Origin: Agrypnia vestita
Lineage: Eukaryota > Arthropoda > Insecta > Trichoptera > Phryganeidae
Direction of reading: 5' to 3'
Assembly (NCBI GenBank): GCA_016648135.1
Contig: JADDOH010011063.1
Span: 1-64,000 of the forward strand
Length of the DNA stretch: 64,000 bases
Every line of letters starts with the position of its first letter. The stretch's first letter is position 1. This document shows, piece after piece, positions 12,252 through 23,181 of this stretch. The notes beneath the pieces are model-generated. The model ran no database searches. It saw only the letters and a list, made by a program, of their open reading frames with translations, and was not told the DNA's origin. The translations under genes and the position numbers were made by a program.

Positions 12252-14785
12252 TATTAATTTAAATCTACATATTATTTTCCTATTTTGTAGACCATGTGTA
12301 CGTACGTATTAGGATATAAACTGGCGAAGCGCCTATTAAAATTGTGATTTAAAATATTTTTATTTTTATTAAATGTAACTTTAATACTACTATATTTATT
12401 TTTTTAACTTAATCTGATTTATATGAATTTTACTTTGACTGATATACTTGAACAAAACTGGAAAAATTATTGTTTCGTTCATAATCAAATACACCTGGCA
12501 CCAAACACTATGAAAATATGAGTACAGAAATTTAAACAAAAGTCGGTTTAAAGTGATATTCTTTTATCTAGCTCCTCCATTAAATATATCCAACATTTTT
12601 TTCACTAACTTCAAGGCAACTCTCTGCTTTAGTATGTCTTAAAAATCTCAGTATATGTGTAGTACTTATTTCTAACGACTGTACAAAGTATACTCAAATT
12701 ATAATATTAAGAGCATTATTGATGTTAACATTTTATATATTATATGATATACATGTTTATAAAATATTGAAATATCAATAGAATATTAATTTAATACATT
12801 TTAGTATATTATTGTGATTCAAAATGAAACTCATTTCAATGTATGTACTTCAAATACAATAAAAAATTCTCTACAGGTGTTATTTTTTCTATTTTTTTCC
12901 CACTTTTGGCTATCTCAGGCCTTAAAAAAATTAAATCACACATTACAGAATCATCAAATTCAGTGTTACTTTTAACTCATAAGCAGTTAAATTACAGTAG
13001 AACCCGTGATCATAAAATTTTCTTATCTCGTTTGAGTTTCATAAATCTAGTAACAAAATTTCGGTACATTACCAAACTCATGAATATCCGATTGCAGCTG
13101 AGAACAGTTGGATGTGCTAATTGGAGTTAACCTTTCTCCTCCGGTGCTGTAAACTTTTGTTGACATTACCTCTATTATGTCAATATCACAGTGCATTTAT
13201 GTATTGGAAAGAATAATTGCAATCTGTAAATATTTACCAGATGCAACAAAAAAAATGTTTTCTCAAAGAAAACAACGTTAATTTGTCAATACCTGTAAGT
13301 TTTTGGGTGGGGAGCGGTGTGAGGAGCGCAGTGCGTACTACGCAGCTCGGTGTTGGATTGCCTATTTACACTCTGTAACAGCAGTGCACACGCTGGCCAA
13401 GTTAAATTTGTCTTTATGCTATCATTCGTAATGATCAATGTTTTTTCTCATTTTTAACACTTTAACACAATAATACATATCACTCATATACATATCAACT
13501 ATTATATGAATGATCAATATTAATATTAAATTTAAAATATTCATATTTATCCAACTTAAAAGTCTACATATACACTGAGTTTACTGGATCGGGTCGCGAG
13601 TTTTTATGTTACAACCTTATGGGAATGATTAAGATGCTTCCCTTTTGAATTATCTTTTTTTCACCTTCTAGCTTGAACCTGGTTTTACCTTACATGTCTT
13701 ATTGATTCTAGATGGCGGGGCTCCTCGCAATCGCCACTTGCGTGATTTTAAATTTGCCAAAAGCTCAGCCAAATTGGAATTTTTTTTTTGTAATTTTATC
13801 AGGTTTGAGGATATATATCACGGTATGTATGTATCATGATATATATCACAATATTTATAGCTTGACTTTATTTTTGATATATATCCAAAAAAAGTTTCTG
13901 CAGTCGTTAATAGAAAAGCAAACCAAAACTTTTAATCGACAAGAAAATCGAGTCAGCAATTTGAAATGGATCTGGGAGTCAAATAATTATGATAAATGAT
14001 AATCCAACAAATATATCCTCCGAAGAAGATAGAGATGAAATATAAATTGTCAATTCAGAATCCAATGATGATGTGGCATTGGCTCGTATGTGCCAATAAT
14101 GGCATCAAAACAAATAATTATTATTTTTGGCAAACTAAAACCTATTAAAGAGCAATAATGTGGATAAAACCAAAAGCGCATACTACGCTAATAAGTTATT
14201 TTTGGAAGGGTTATCCGCCCGCCGAACATAAAAAAAACGTCGTCAATTTGCATATTTTTAAGTTAAGCCAAAAAACATGTTTATAAAGTAATCTTGTCTT
14301 CTAATCTGATCTACATTTGCAATTGTTCATTTGTCAAAAAAAAGTAACTTTACGACTACTGAACTAATGAACAGTCGTTCACTAAAGTGAACTTTAAAAT
14401 AAAACAGTTCTAGTCAAATGCAATGAAGTATATGTGTTACAGTGAATCTGATTTTCTAGTGAGTCCATCATTCACTGGCATTTTAGAGAAAGTATATTCA
14501 AGGTCATTCTTATCATATTCAAAGAGTTTTTCACCAATAGAAATGAATACAATATTTTAACTTGCACTTACTAGTGAATTTATTGGTTTCCGAACTGTCA
14601 AATATTAAATTTGACAAGTCTGAAATCCGTTTCCGTAAAAATCTATGCTTTTAAACGAACTTTTATTTATCCAAATTGAAACAACCGGGTCTTGAATAAC
14701 AATTTAATAAGTCATTGCGTGAACAATGTTCTTACTGCATTATTAATTTCTTCTGTGCAAATCAACATTATGTAGGTACAGTAGC
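12252..14785. other. Gene-free A+T-rich stretch
   Basis: No recognisable coding exon, RNA gene or complete transposon was seen. The ORFs here (for example 12843-13130 and 13712-13999) are low-complexity translations of A+T-rich DNA without motifs. Confidence 0.5.
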
Positions 14786-14787
14786 CG

Positions 14788-14923
14788 GCAAACATCTTGA
14801 AATTCTACGGCGTAGTGGGGGGAAGTTTGCGCATCTACCTTTCCACTAAAGAGACCCAAATTTCGTCTTCTGCGCATTCCCCCACCACGTCAAAGAATTT
14901 CAAGAAGTTTGCCGGCAATTGTA
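14788..14923. mobile_element. Short MITE with 40-base inverted repeats
   Basis: GCCGGCAAAC, TTGAAATTCT and GTGGGGGGAA in the left arm match in inverse TTCCCCCACCACGTC, AATTTCAAGAAG and TTTGCCGGC in the right arm. The loop is about 45 bases. It has no ORF. Confidence 0.6.
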
Positions 14924-15317
14924 ACGGATATTATTAAAATAGTCATTTTGAAATGTTGAAAGTTTCGGCTGCACCAATTCTTCATTATATGATTTTATAA
15001 CAAGATTCTAATAGCACATGGACCTAGTTTTTCAAAATATATTTTGCGTTTTGTGTCTCATTCTACACTAGTCTAGTCCAAAGTCATCACAAAGTGACAG
15101 TATTTCTAATTTTTATCCTTTGAGCGATAGCATATTCTCTATTCTGTGGCGATAGTTCTGTTTCTCGAACTGTCACACTTCTGGACTGGTCTTTGATATT
15201 CAATGATTAGTTTAGGTAGGTAACTAAAACGTAATATATTTTTAAATTTTAATCGCGAACACTTACGAAATTCTGATCATCTTATAATTCAAAAGACAGT
15301 CGATTAAACTCATAAAA

Positions 15318-15530
15318 ATGATACGGTGCGAGATAAGCTTCAGGAAAATCACCGACGTCGAGCCGAGTAAGTTTGCGAACTTAAAAACCGCGCACTTTAA
15401 GAATGTACGTCTACCACCCGTGCTTACACGTACGCAAACAAGAAACGCAAACGACATTAGACACATTTTTGATAGCCTGCATAGAAAATTGGAAATGCGG
15501 AAGAAGACTGATGAATTCAAACGTAAATGA
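15318..15530 (+). CDS. Unassigned 70-codon ORF (candidate small gene)
   Basis: Basic, hydrophilic 70-residue product with a C-terminal half rich in Arg, Lys and His (…RHIFDSLHRKLEMRKK…) and no membrane segment. The start has A at -3 and G is absent at +4. An AATAAA lies about 130 bases after the stop (near 15658) and is followed by an A-run, giving an mRNA-like 3' end. An ORF of 85 codons overlaps on the other strand, so coding is not certain. I recognise no family. It could be a small gene, a terminal exon or chance. Confidence 0.25.
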   Translation: MIRCEISFRKITDVEPSKFANLKTAHFKNVRLPPVLTRTQTRNANDIRHIFDSLHRKLEMRKKTDEFKRK

Positions 15531-15769
15531 TGACTTAGAATCTCTTTGATTTTTGTATTTTTCGCATCGAGTGTTTGTTACTTGACGCACTTTTAAAGGT
15601 TCATTTAAAATTACCCCTACCGGGTGTATGTTGATTTATGTTTCTATATTTGTAAGAAATAAACTTTTGTTGTATTGTTATAAAAAAAACATATTTAATA
15701 AACTTAATTGACAAAATACATATTCATTAATAAGGTGACATAACCTCGTTTTGTTCCGGCAGTCGTCAG

Positions 15770-15905
15770 ATATCATAAAAAACCCGAGTGCGCGATCTTT
15801 CAGCCGACACCTTACTTCGCGATTCGTATTCGTTTTGCGGTGCCGCTGTCCTATTTTAATTTAGGAGTTAAAATAGGGTCGCAAAATGAATAAAAATCGT
15901 CTAGT
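15770..15905. repeat. Imperfect inverted repeat (MITE-like)
   Basis: CGATTCGTATTCGTTTTGCG and CCTATTTTAA on the left pair with TTAAAATAGG and CGCAAAATGAATAAAAATCG on the right around a short loop near 15862. No coding content. A larger MITE may extend beyond both sides. Confidence 0.4.
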
Positions 15906-16369
15906 GTAGTGCCGCCTTTATACTTTCTACGCTTTAAGAATTACGTGTACAAATTGATGGTTTCACCGATATATTGTCTATGCTTTGAGTAATGTATTTT
16001 CACGGATTATGTGTAGTGAATCTGAGAATTCGTTGATTAGATGTTTTCACTGCCCCCACTCTGCCCGACCGGGAAAAGTACATTTTTACTAGTGAAAGTA
16101 TAGTCTCACTAAAAATGCAAATTCGCTGTAACATATGTACTTATAAATCTACCAACGCAGATATTATTTTTATGTGCCATCCAATCTATTTTTAAGTAGG
16201 AACCTTTCTTTCAAAATACAGATATAGGTATTTTGTATTTTGGTTCTCTCGCGTATTGCATAGTATGTATAAACAAAAAAAGTTGGTGGAGTGGGGAGAG
16301 AGTCATGCGCACTCCACGTGTTGTAATCACGCCGGTCTTGTGGCGAGAAATCGAAGTAAAAATTTGCTG

Positions 16370-16405
16370 TCAGTTTTCAATTTCAATTGAGTTAGTGCGG
16401 TCGTG
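16370..16405 (+). promoter_or_regulatory. Inr + DPE core promoter of the S-adenosylmethionine decarboxylase gene
   Basis: TCAGTT at 16370-16375 matches the arthropod initiator. Taking its A (16372) as +1, the sequence GGTCGT falls exactly at +28 to +33, which fits the downstream promoter element consensus RGWYVT. I see no TATA box about 30 bases upstream. The predicted leader to the ATG at 16501 is about 129 bases and contains no upstream ATG. The spacing match makes this more than a chance motif, but transcription start data are needed. Confidence 0.55.
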
Positions 16406-16500
16406 GTCGTCTGGCACATCACAAAGATTGCAATTAGTATTTTCTGTACACTTTAAAAGTTGTTTATTAGACAAAACATCACTTAAAGGCCGGTTGAACG

Positions 16501-16622
16501 ATGGCTGAAACTGAAATGTTAAGTAATAGTGATGGAGATGTGCCATTTTTCGAAGGTGTAGAGAAATTACTGGAGATTTGGTTTGTCCCTACCAAGAATG
16601 CCGATTTGAGGAAGATACCAAG
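16501..16622 (+). CDS. SamDC: S-adenosylmethionine decarboxylase proenzyme, first coding exon (partial)
   Basis: Encodes MAETEMLSNSDGDVPF, then FFEGVEKLLEIWF and a stretch ending DLRKIPR; the Arg codon is split by a splice donor (AG|gtagga, GT at 16623-16624). The FFEGxEKLLExWF and DLRxIPR blocks are characteristic of the N-terminus of animal AdoMet decarboxylase, the enzyme that makes decarboxylated AdoMet for spermidine and spermine synthesis. The start has a strong context (A at -3, G at +4). The exon gives about 40 of an expected 330-360 residues. The serine that forms the pyruvoyl group and the rest of the enzyme must lie in later exons, which I could not find in the remaining 47 kb; they may be beyond the window or missed. 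If they are beyond it, prophenoloxidase sits inside this gene's intron on the opposite strand. Confidence 0.85.
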
Positions 16623-18397
16623 GTAGGAAAAAGTTTTTTTGAACTTTGGGTTTGTTTTCCAGACTGACACACGCGTATTTTCGGAATGACAGCGTTTATT
16701 GTCACTATAATGTGGTAAATACTGGCCCGCTTCATTATTCGCCGAGTCGAGGCGCACGGTTCCGCCGATTTCCAGCAGGTGTGAATGGATAACTCGTTAC
16801 ATCATACGCATCAACACAACATACATATAATGAATAAACCACAAGTAATGTGATGTGAAGGATTGCAGATTTTTGTAGTAATTATTACAATTAAGAAAAC
16901 TGGGACGCTAGCCCGTTAGCCAGTATTTTGGTTATAGTCCTTATTTTTTGTAATTTAAAGGTCAATTTTTTGTTTTAAATTATTTTTATATTACCCTCGA
17001 TTAATTAATCATGTTTTAAGGTTTAAGATATAGACGTATTATACGTCGTATGTTAGGTATAGTATTGTGCTATACCTACATTTTCAGTGCGATTCAGGCC
17101 GGATCTTCAACGCACGAAAAGTATACAAATACGTATTATAGTAAGTACTCAAATTATTACATTTGTTTCATGTTACTTTTATAATAAATAAATCTGAAAT
17201 ATCAATCTCTGGGCGTTGATAAAATAGGCATTACTTTCCCTGCAGGATGATACATTTATATTACTAGGTCAAAATAATTTTTCACCGACGTATTTATTAT
17301 TCTGCGATAAAATCCTTTAGCTGTCTTATATTTATGACGTTTTACTGCTGTCATAGAATTATATGAGATATCTTCATAATAAACTTAAACCACCATTACA
17401 TGCGTCACGAGAATATACAAATTCATTTACAAAATTCATTGCGGTCGGTAGGTACTTATTGCTGGGTCTGTAGTTTCTTACATGTGTTTATATGTATATG
17501 CATTGATTAGTAGGTATGTACCCCAATGCCATAGTAATATTCGTAAAAGTACAATTTGTAAATACGAATGTACAATCAAGGCCGGATTTACCCTTGAAAA
17601 AGGAGAAAAAATTGTGAATTTTGCTCACATTGCCAGATGATCGCCTGAATGTATCATTCCTTTCTTCCCAGTGCATAACGCACGCACACACACACACACA
17701 TGTTTATACATAACTGAGAGTATTAAATGCACTAATTTTAAAATAATCATTCTTAGAGTTGTAGTAATCTTGTAATCTCTCTATTTGTAGTGGAAAATTT
17801 TTTTTTTTTTTTAAATGTAGGTACATCATGGCATTTTCATGTTCATTTTGCAACTTGAATACTTTTACTCAAAATTAAATAAAATTTTCTGAATACCGAT
17901 TTGATTGCGTAAATATTTTTATATTTATCAACGCTGTGTTTGTTTTGTCAACAAACTACATGTCAAGTGGGGTATCACATGTCTATTTATATGCATGCAT
18001 ATTATATACATTTATGGACTAAATCTGTCTAGTAAGGTTAGCACACTTTTACCGGCACTGTATTGGTCTTTTCATATAAGCTTGCAATTGAGTTAGTGTG
18101 GGTACAGTGCGTAATACGCGGGGAATACCTACCTACGAAACGCGTAAAAGGTAATTTTTATGATTTTTTTAAGAAAACCTATATGAATTATGGTATTGGT
18201 ATCACTTCTACATGAAAGTATACATTTAAGAATATGGTAAAAAAAAATATATAAAAAAATATTCAACATTTGCTGAAAATTCTTGGGTTCTGTCGACTAC
18301 CAAAAAATAAGTCTTCCGCGGTGACCACTCCTATTTCTTATATAATCAATCATCAGAATAAAAAATATAAAAAGATTATCAAAATATACACTATAAT
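16623..18397 (+). other. Start of the presumed large first intron of SamDC
   Basis: After the donor at 16623 I see no second exon. The stretch contains a small hairpin near 17053-17078 (TAGGTATAG...CTATACCTA), a CA microsatellite near 17683-17699 and otherwise unremarkable A+T-rich DNA. Confidence 0.4.
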
Positions 18398-18546
18398 TTA
18401 GTCTTTGACGTAGAGGTTTTTGAAAATATAGTTTTTTTGAGAAAATGGCGGGCGTTTGAATATAAAATAGCGTTTTGTTGGGAAAAATTCGGGTTTATTA
18501 TGCCGATAAAAAAAAAACTAAGTCTACGGCAAAGACTATATTATTA
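18398..18546. mobile_element. MITE with inverted ends around 18.4-18.5 kb
   Basis: ATAATTTAGTCTTTGACGTAGA at the left is the imperfect reverse complement of TCTACGGCAAAGACTATA(TTAT) at the right. The interior is A+T-rich without an ORF. Confidence 0.5.
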
Positions 18547-19477
18547 TATATAGAATAACCACTAGAAATTTCAAGTTGATCGGTTCAGTGGCTGCCGAGA
18601 TATTTTGGTCACTGATTTTCTAAACATGGTTTCGAGTAAAACGCGTTTAAAAATTAAGCAATTAATAAATTGCAAAATCTTTCAACTTACATAAAATCAT
18701 TGATTCCAGGTCCATAATATAATTCCTCCACCTTGCTTAGAATTCCCATATCATCGAGCACTGTTCACAAGCATAAGAAAGTAGGTCTTACGTTTCTATT
18801 ATGAAAGAGCACGACTGGCAGCTACCTGCGTGTAGCGCGGCGCGTAGTCAACAAAGAGATGCCACTATTATCAGCTGTAACTTTGTTATTTTTTTGAATT
18901 TGTGCTTGAAATTTTCACCAGACATTCTTTAGACCTCAAGCTTTAAGAAAATGCAGAAATTAAAAAATCTAGTTTTTCGAAATATCTATGTAGGTAAAAT
19001 AGAGCGTTTCGGTTATCGGGGTTGGCTTCAACTTTGGCAGATAAGAGGTCACAAGTTGAACACGCCTCGCTACACTTGCAACCGAATTTCTCATCAAAAT
19101 ACATAATTCGCTATGTAACAACATCCGCCACTAACGCTTCCAACGCGCTACGCTAGACGGCGCTATTCTCACAGCCTTAATTCGCGGCCGAAATATATTT
19201 AATTCTCTGGGTTACAATATTATTTTTGAATTACAACTAATATAAAACCGAAAAATTCAAATACGTGAAATTAAGTCACTTTTGACGGATTATAGCTAGT
19301 TTGGAAAAGATGTTTCAAAAACACTGCCTACGCAAAACCTATTATTTTTTATAAACCGATCGTCAGTGGATGAAAAATGCTGTATGTCAGATTTAACTAA
19401 ATAGCCAACAAGCCTTTTCCGGAAGAACAGGCTGAGGGTATAGAAAACCACCCTCGTGTCTCATCCACTTTCATGCG

Positions 19478-19775
19478 CCTTTTTATAATACCAAAGCTAT
19501 CGCTTGCCCGACGTAAATTGGCCTGCGGCGACTTTGGAACTAAAACCCGCCCCGCCCGCACCCGACGGTAACCCCTCGCCCTGTCATTCAGTTCATTCTC
19601 GTATTTGAGCGCGAGCTATGACATCTTGATTTCCAGTATACACTGAATTATTATGTCCAAAACATCCTAAACAGTCAGGGATGGAGCGAGAACAATTGCC
19701 AATGAAGTATAAAGTTTTGCGAAGCTGAAAAAACAAATAATGGATCGATATTACCGTCTGACAGGTTGACAGATA
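19478..19775 (+). mobile_element. Decayed DDE-transposase-like 5' segment (copy of 36970-37450)
   Basis: Contains the same promoter-proximal G+C-rich block (ACCCGCCCCGCCCGC) and the start ATGTCCAAAACATCC with GGAGCGAGAACAATTGCC as the minus-strand copy at 36970-37450, but with in-frame stops. The two copies together define a repeat family. See the other copy for the likely identity. Confidence 0.5.
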
Positions 19776-20036
19776 GAGCGGCCTAAACCATTACTGGTTT
19801 GTTTCTATAGTGCTGCCCGACCAAATTTATGTTAAAGGCTACGACACCGGTCACTGGACATTCTGTATTGTGTAATAGATTTACACCCTAGCAACTTCTG
19901 TTACGCGGCAGGGACGCCCTCCCTCGCACGCCAATTTATACTGGTACGTCTATAGTGATTGTCTCATCCAGTTCCATGCATAGTTTCATGCACGCTATTC
20001 GGTTGTGGAATCCTTTAACAGGGCCGCCCCCAATCT

Positions 20037-21110
20037 TTATTTATTTAATACACGGTACAACTTACCATTAAAAAAACAATGTATATAGGGATGTATACAT
20101 TGATAGGTGATAATAAAAAAACGAGATAAGGTATAATTCTAAAAAAACAATTAATAATAAAGTGATATATGTATAAAGAAAAATAAAACATTAAGTGAAT
20201 AACATAAAGTATAACAAAATTACATCAAATGAAATAATAGTTATCAAATATGAAAGTCAACAATCAATAAAACTACAACAAATTAAAATAATTAACATCT
20301 GAAATTCAAGAAGCAACAAAATTACAACAAAATGAAATAATTGTAAACAAATCAAATCTGAAACTCAAGAAGCAATAAAAATGACAGTAAAATAAAATGA
20401 AATATAAAATTCAAAAATCTAAAAACAAAAGATAGACATGACATCAATAATTAATTATAAAGGACCAAATTCGTCCACAAGAGATTTCTTGTAGTCGGCT
20501 AGTGTTTCCGAAAAAATATCCGATAGGTGTCCATACTCGTTTCCTAACCTATGGAGCCTTCTAATAGCTATAAAGATAATTTACACTAACATTGTTACAA
20601 TGAAACGATATATGTACTTTGTCTAGTGCTCCTGGAAGGGATGTGATAAAAAATTAGCCGCGTTAGTTATGAACTGTTGTAATAATTATGTACGATTTTA
20701 TACAGTAATACAAGTTCAGCAATTTTCCTTCTATCGGATAACCTATTTAGTTTAATTAGAGACAATAGAAAATTATAATTTATGTCCACTATTGGTATGT
20801 GTAATTTAAAATTAACAACTCTCAAAAATTTGTGCTGCACTCGCTCAATATTATTGGAGTGAACAGTGTAATGTGGAGACCATACAGGAGAATTAGATTC
20901 TAATTGAGTTCGTACTAGAGACGTATATAATAATTTAATGGAATTTATAGTGTTAAAGTCTTTTGTAAGCCTCAAAATAAATCCAAGCATCTTCATCGCA
21001 TTATTAGTGATGTTGTCAATATGTGAAATAAATGTTAGTTTCTCATCAAATATCACACCTAGATCTCTTACAATTTTGACTCTTTCAAGAGGAATGTTTT
21101 AATGTATACG
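20037..21110 (-). mobile_element. Jockey-like LINE, 3' end with reverse-transcriptase C-terminus
   Basis: On the minus strand a frame of 129 codons (21056-20667) plus sequence upstream reads RVKIVRDLGVIFDEKLTF, then HIDNI, YTSLVRTQLESNSPVWSPHY and ERVQHKFLRV, the C-terminal part of insect non-LTR reverse transcriptases. Past a stop, a second frame gives RLHRLGNEYGHLSDIF, also typical of the family end. A long A-rich tail ends in TTTA repeats near 20037-20047. It is 5'-truncated and broken, hence inactive. Confidence 0.8.
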
Positions 21111-21287
21111 TAAAATTGAGGGGATATTTGACCCATCCATTTATCCGATCATGCCAGGTAGGTCTTTTGCGGGCGCTCTCTGTTTCTGTTGCTTTCAACT
21201 CGCCTCACAGGTATATTTTCTTTACATCCCCTATGTATTCTGTCCTTGCTAACACTACGTTCCACGTTACCGAAACATCTCAGCGAC

Positions 21288-21659
21288 TAGTGATGGTCAT
21301 ACCGTTATTTTAACCGGTATACAGTTATTTGGAATTTGTATCTGATTGTACCGATGATGGTAATCAAGATATAACTGTTCATCGTCGATGCGATCAGTGA
21401 TCATGGACACCCACCGCTTTCCCAGGACCGTTTAATGAGCCAAAGCTCCCATATCGCTCCTACTCGTACGTCGCCAGGTTGACAATTTTTTACTCTAAAG
21501 GCCATCTGAAACCCGCCTGCACAGCAAACTGTGCGCCTCGGGTTAAGTTCAAACTATGATGTTCGTTTGTGTGAAAGCACTAAATTGAATAACATCGATG
21601 CGATCGGATACAAATCTCAAAAAACGGTTAATGTGTCACCGGTTCAAATACCATCACTA
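21288..21659. mobile_element. hAT element (non-autonomous), 372 bp
   Basis: Starts TAGTGATGGTCATACCG and ends CAAATACCATCACTA, so the terminal inverted repeat is TAGTGATGGT. Flanking octamers TCAGCGAC (21280-21287) and CCAGCGAC (21660-21667) match at 7 of 8. Internal ORFs are short and unrecognised. Confidence 0.75.
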
Positions 21660-22139
21660 CCAGCGACTTCGCTACGGCCAGCATTATGTTCGCCCCTAAT
21701 TTTATTCTATTTTTTCACACACATGTACGCCTAAGCGATCGCATTAATTTACAAAGTTGACAACTTCACACCAATATGCGCCGCCAATATAAATATGGTG
21801 TTTATTAAGGTCGGTGCTAAAATACTCTTTTTGGAACCTGCTCTGTGACCCAAAGTCAATCACCTGCGTAGGTATGCTTGCATTGTACCTGTCACAAATA
21901 TAAGCTTTGTCTTGTCATTTGTTTTTAAGCTTTGTCCTGTCATTTTTTTTAAATCTACAAGGTTCTCCGAAAAATTAAATTTTAGCATTTTTTTATCATA
22001 ACAGTCATATTCTTCTTCATTCTTAATTCTTCAGTCAAAATTCTTAAGATTTATTAATTACAAATTAAATATACGCTTGGAAGATATCAATTATGAATAT
22101 CTCCTTAGTTATTTACAACTATTCGTACTGTGACAGACC

Positions 22140-22600
22140 TAATATTTCTTTATAGGATCATAAACAGCGTGATTGGTTGCCCCCAGATTGTTAGTCTGAT
22201 AGACTTATATGCCCCATTGAGGTCATCAAGACAGTGCATTATTCTATTATAGTGGAAATGTCAGAACTAATGCATTAGCAAACTCTGTAATTCCCAGATT
22301 GCACTCATTAGGGAATGAACATGCAGAGGCGGCTGACATTTTTGCTGATAATATAACTGTGTTCAGGACAAAGCTAATACAATTCTTTACATCTCAACGA
22401 AATGGAAATGGAAAATAAATTTTTCCGTATTATTATTTTATCTTTTAACTATTATTATTTGTACCTTTAACTATATTATTATTTTATCTGTCTTATGTTT
22501 TTTTTGTATTATTATTTTATCTGTCTTATGATATTTCTTTTTAAATTTATATTCCGTATTTTTGTAAAAGCCCATAAGGGCGTTAAATAAATAAATAAAT
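22140..22600 (+). mobile_element. LINE 3' fragment (second Jockey-like family)
   Basis: A frame near 22265-22415 reads ANSVIPRLHSLGNEHAEAAD and continues IFADNITVFRTKLIQFF, parallel to the end of the LINE at 20037-21110. After a stop comes an A+T-rich 3' region with CATAAGGGCG followed by TAAATAAATAAATA at about 22571-22600, the usual tail. Confidence 0.65.
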
Positions 22601-23044
22601 ATTGGTTTTCAGATTTAAACGAAGCATTATTTATTATTTAATTAAAACTCGTTCTATGGAGTTACCCATCTCTACCAAAAACACATGAAAATTTTCAAAT
22701 AGCCCTTATTAAAAGCATCTACCTCATTGTATGTTTATTTTCATGCAAAGATCACTTCACCAGCAGACGATACTTGCCAGCTCATTTCAGCTTTCCCTCA
22801 ACATTTTTAGTCGTTTTCTTCGACATTTTTATCAATGGAACCAGATGCTAGACCACGATAGTCCATAGACAGCCATTTTGGTACAAATATGGTGGCTCTC
22901 ACAAGCAGAGCCATTTTGGATGTGTGAAGGAAGTAGGAGCTGAGAAACATTTTTTGGCACTGATATTTATTTAATCTTATATTACACTTTTGTTTATTCA
23001 ATTAATATGTAAGTAAGGCATACCAAGTTGAAATATTACACATA

Positions 23045-23050
23045 TTTATT
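23045..23050 (-). terminator. Polyadenylation signal of prophenoloxidase
   Basis: TTTATT on the plus strand gives AATAAA on the minus strand about 130 bases past the stop codon. It is the first canonical signal I noticed downstream of the gene. The region is A+T-rich, so chance occurrence is possible. Confidence 0.4.
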
Positions 23051-23181
23051 TTATCAGTAGTATTTTTCAATATTTATAATACTTTAATATTATTAACATA
23101 TTTAGGAAAGTTTTGACTTTATCGTTTACATTTCATACAAAAATAATAAAAATATAATATATAAGGAATATTACATTTTTC

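Noticed and set aside
17683..17699. CA microsatellite
   Set aside because: Short and ordinary; noted only in the intron description.
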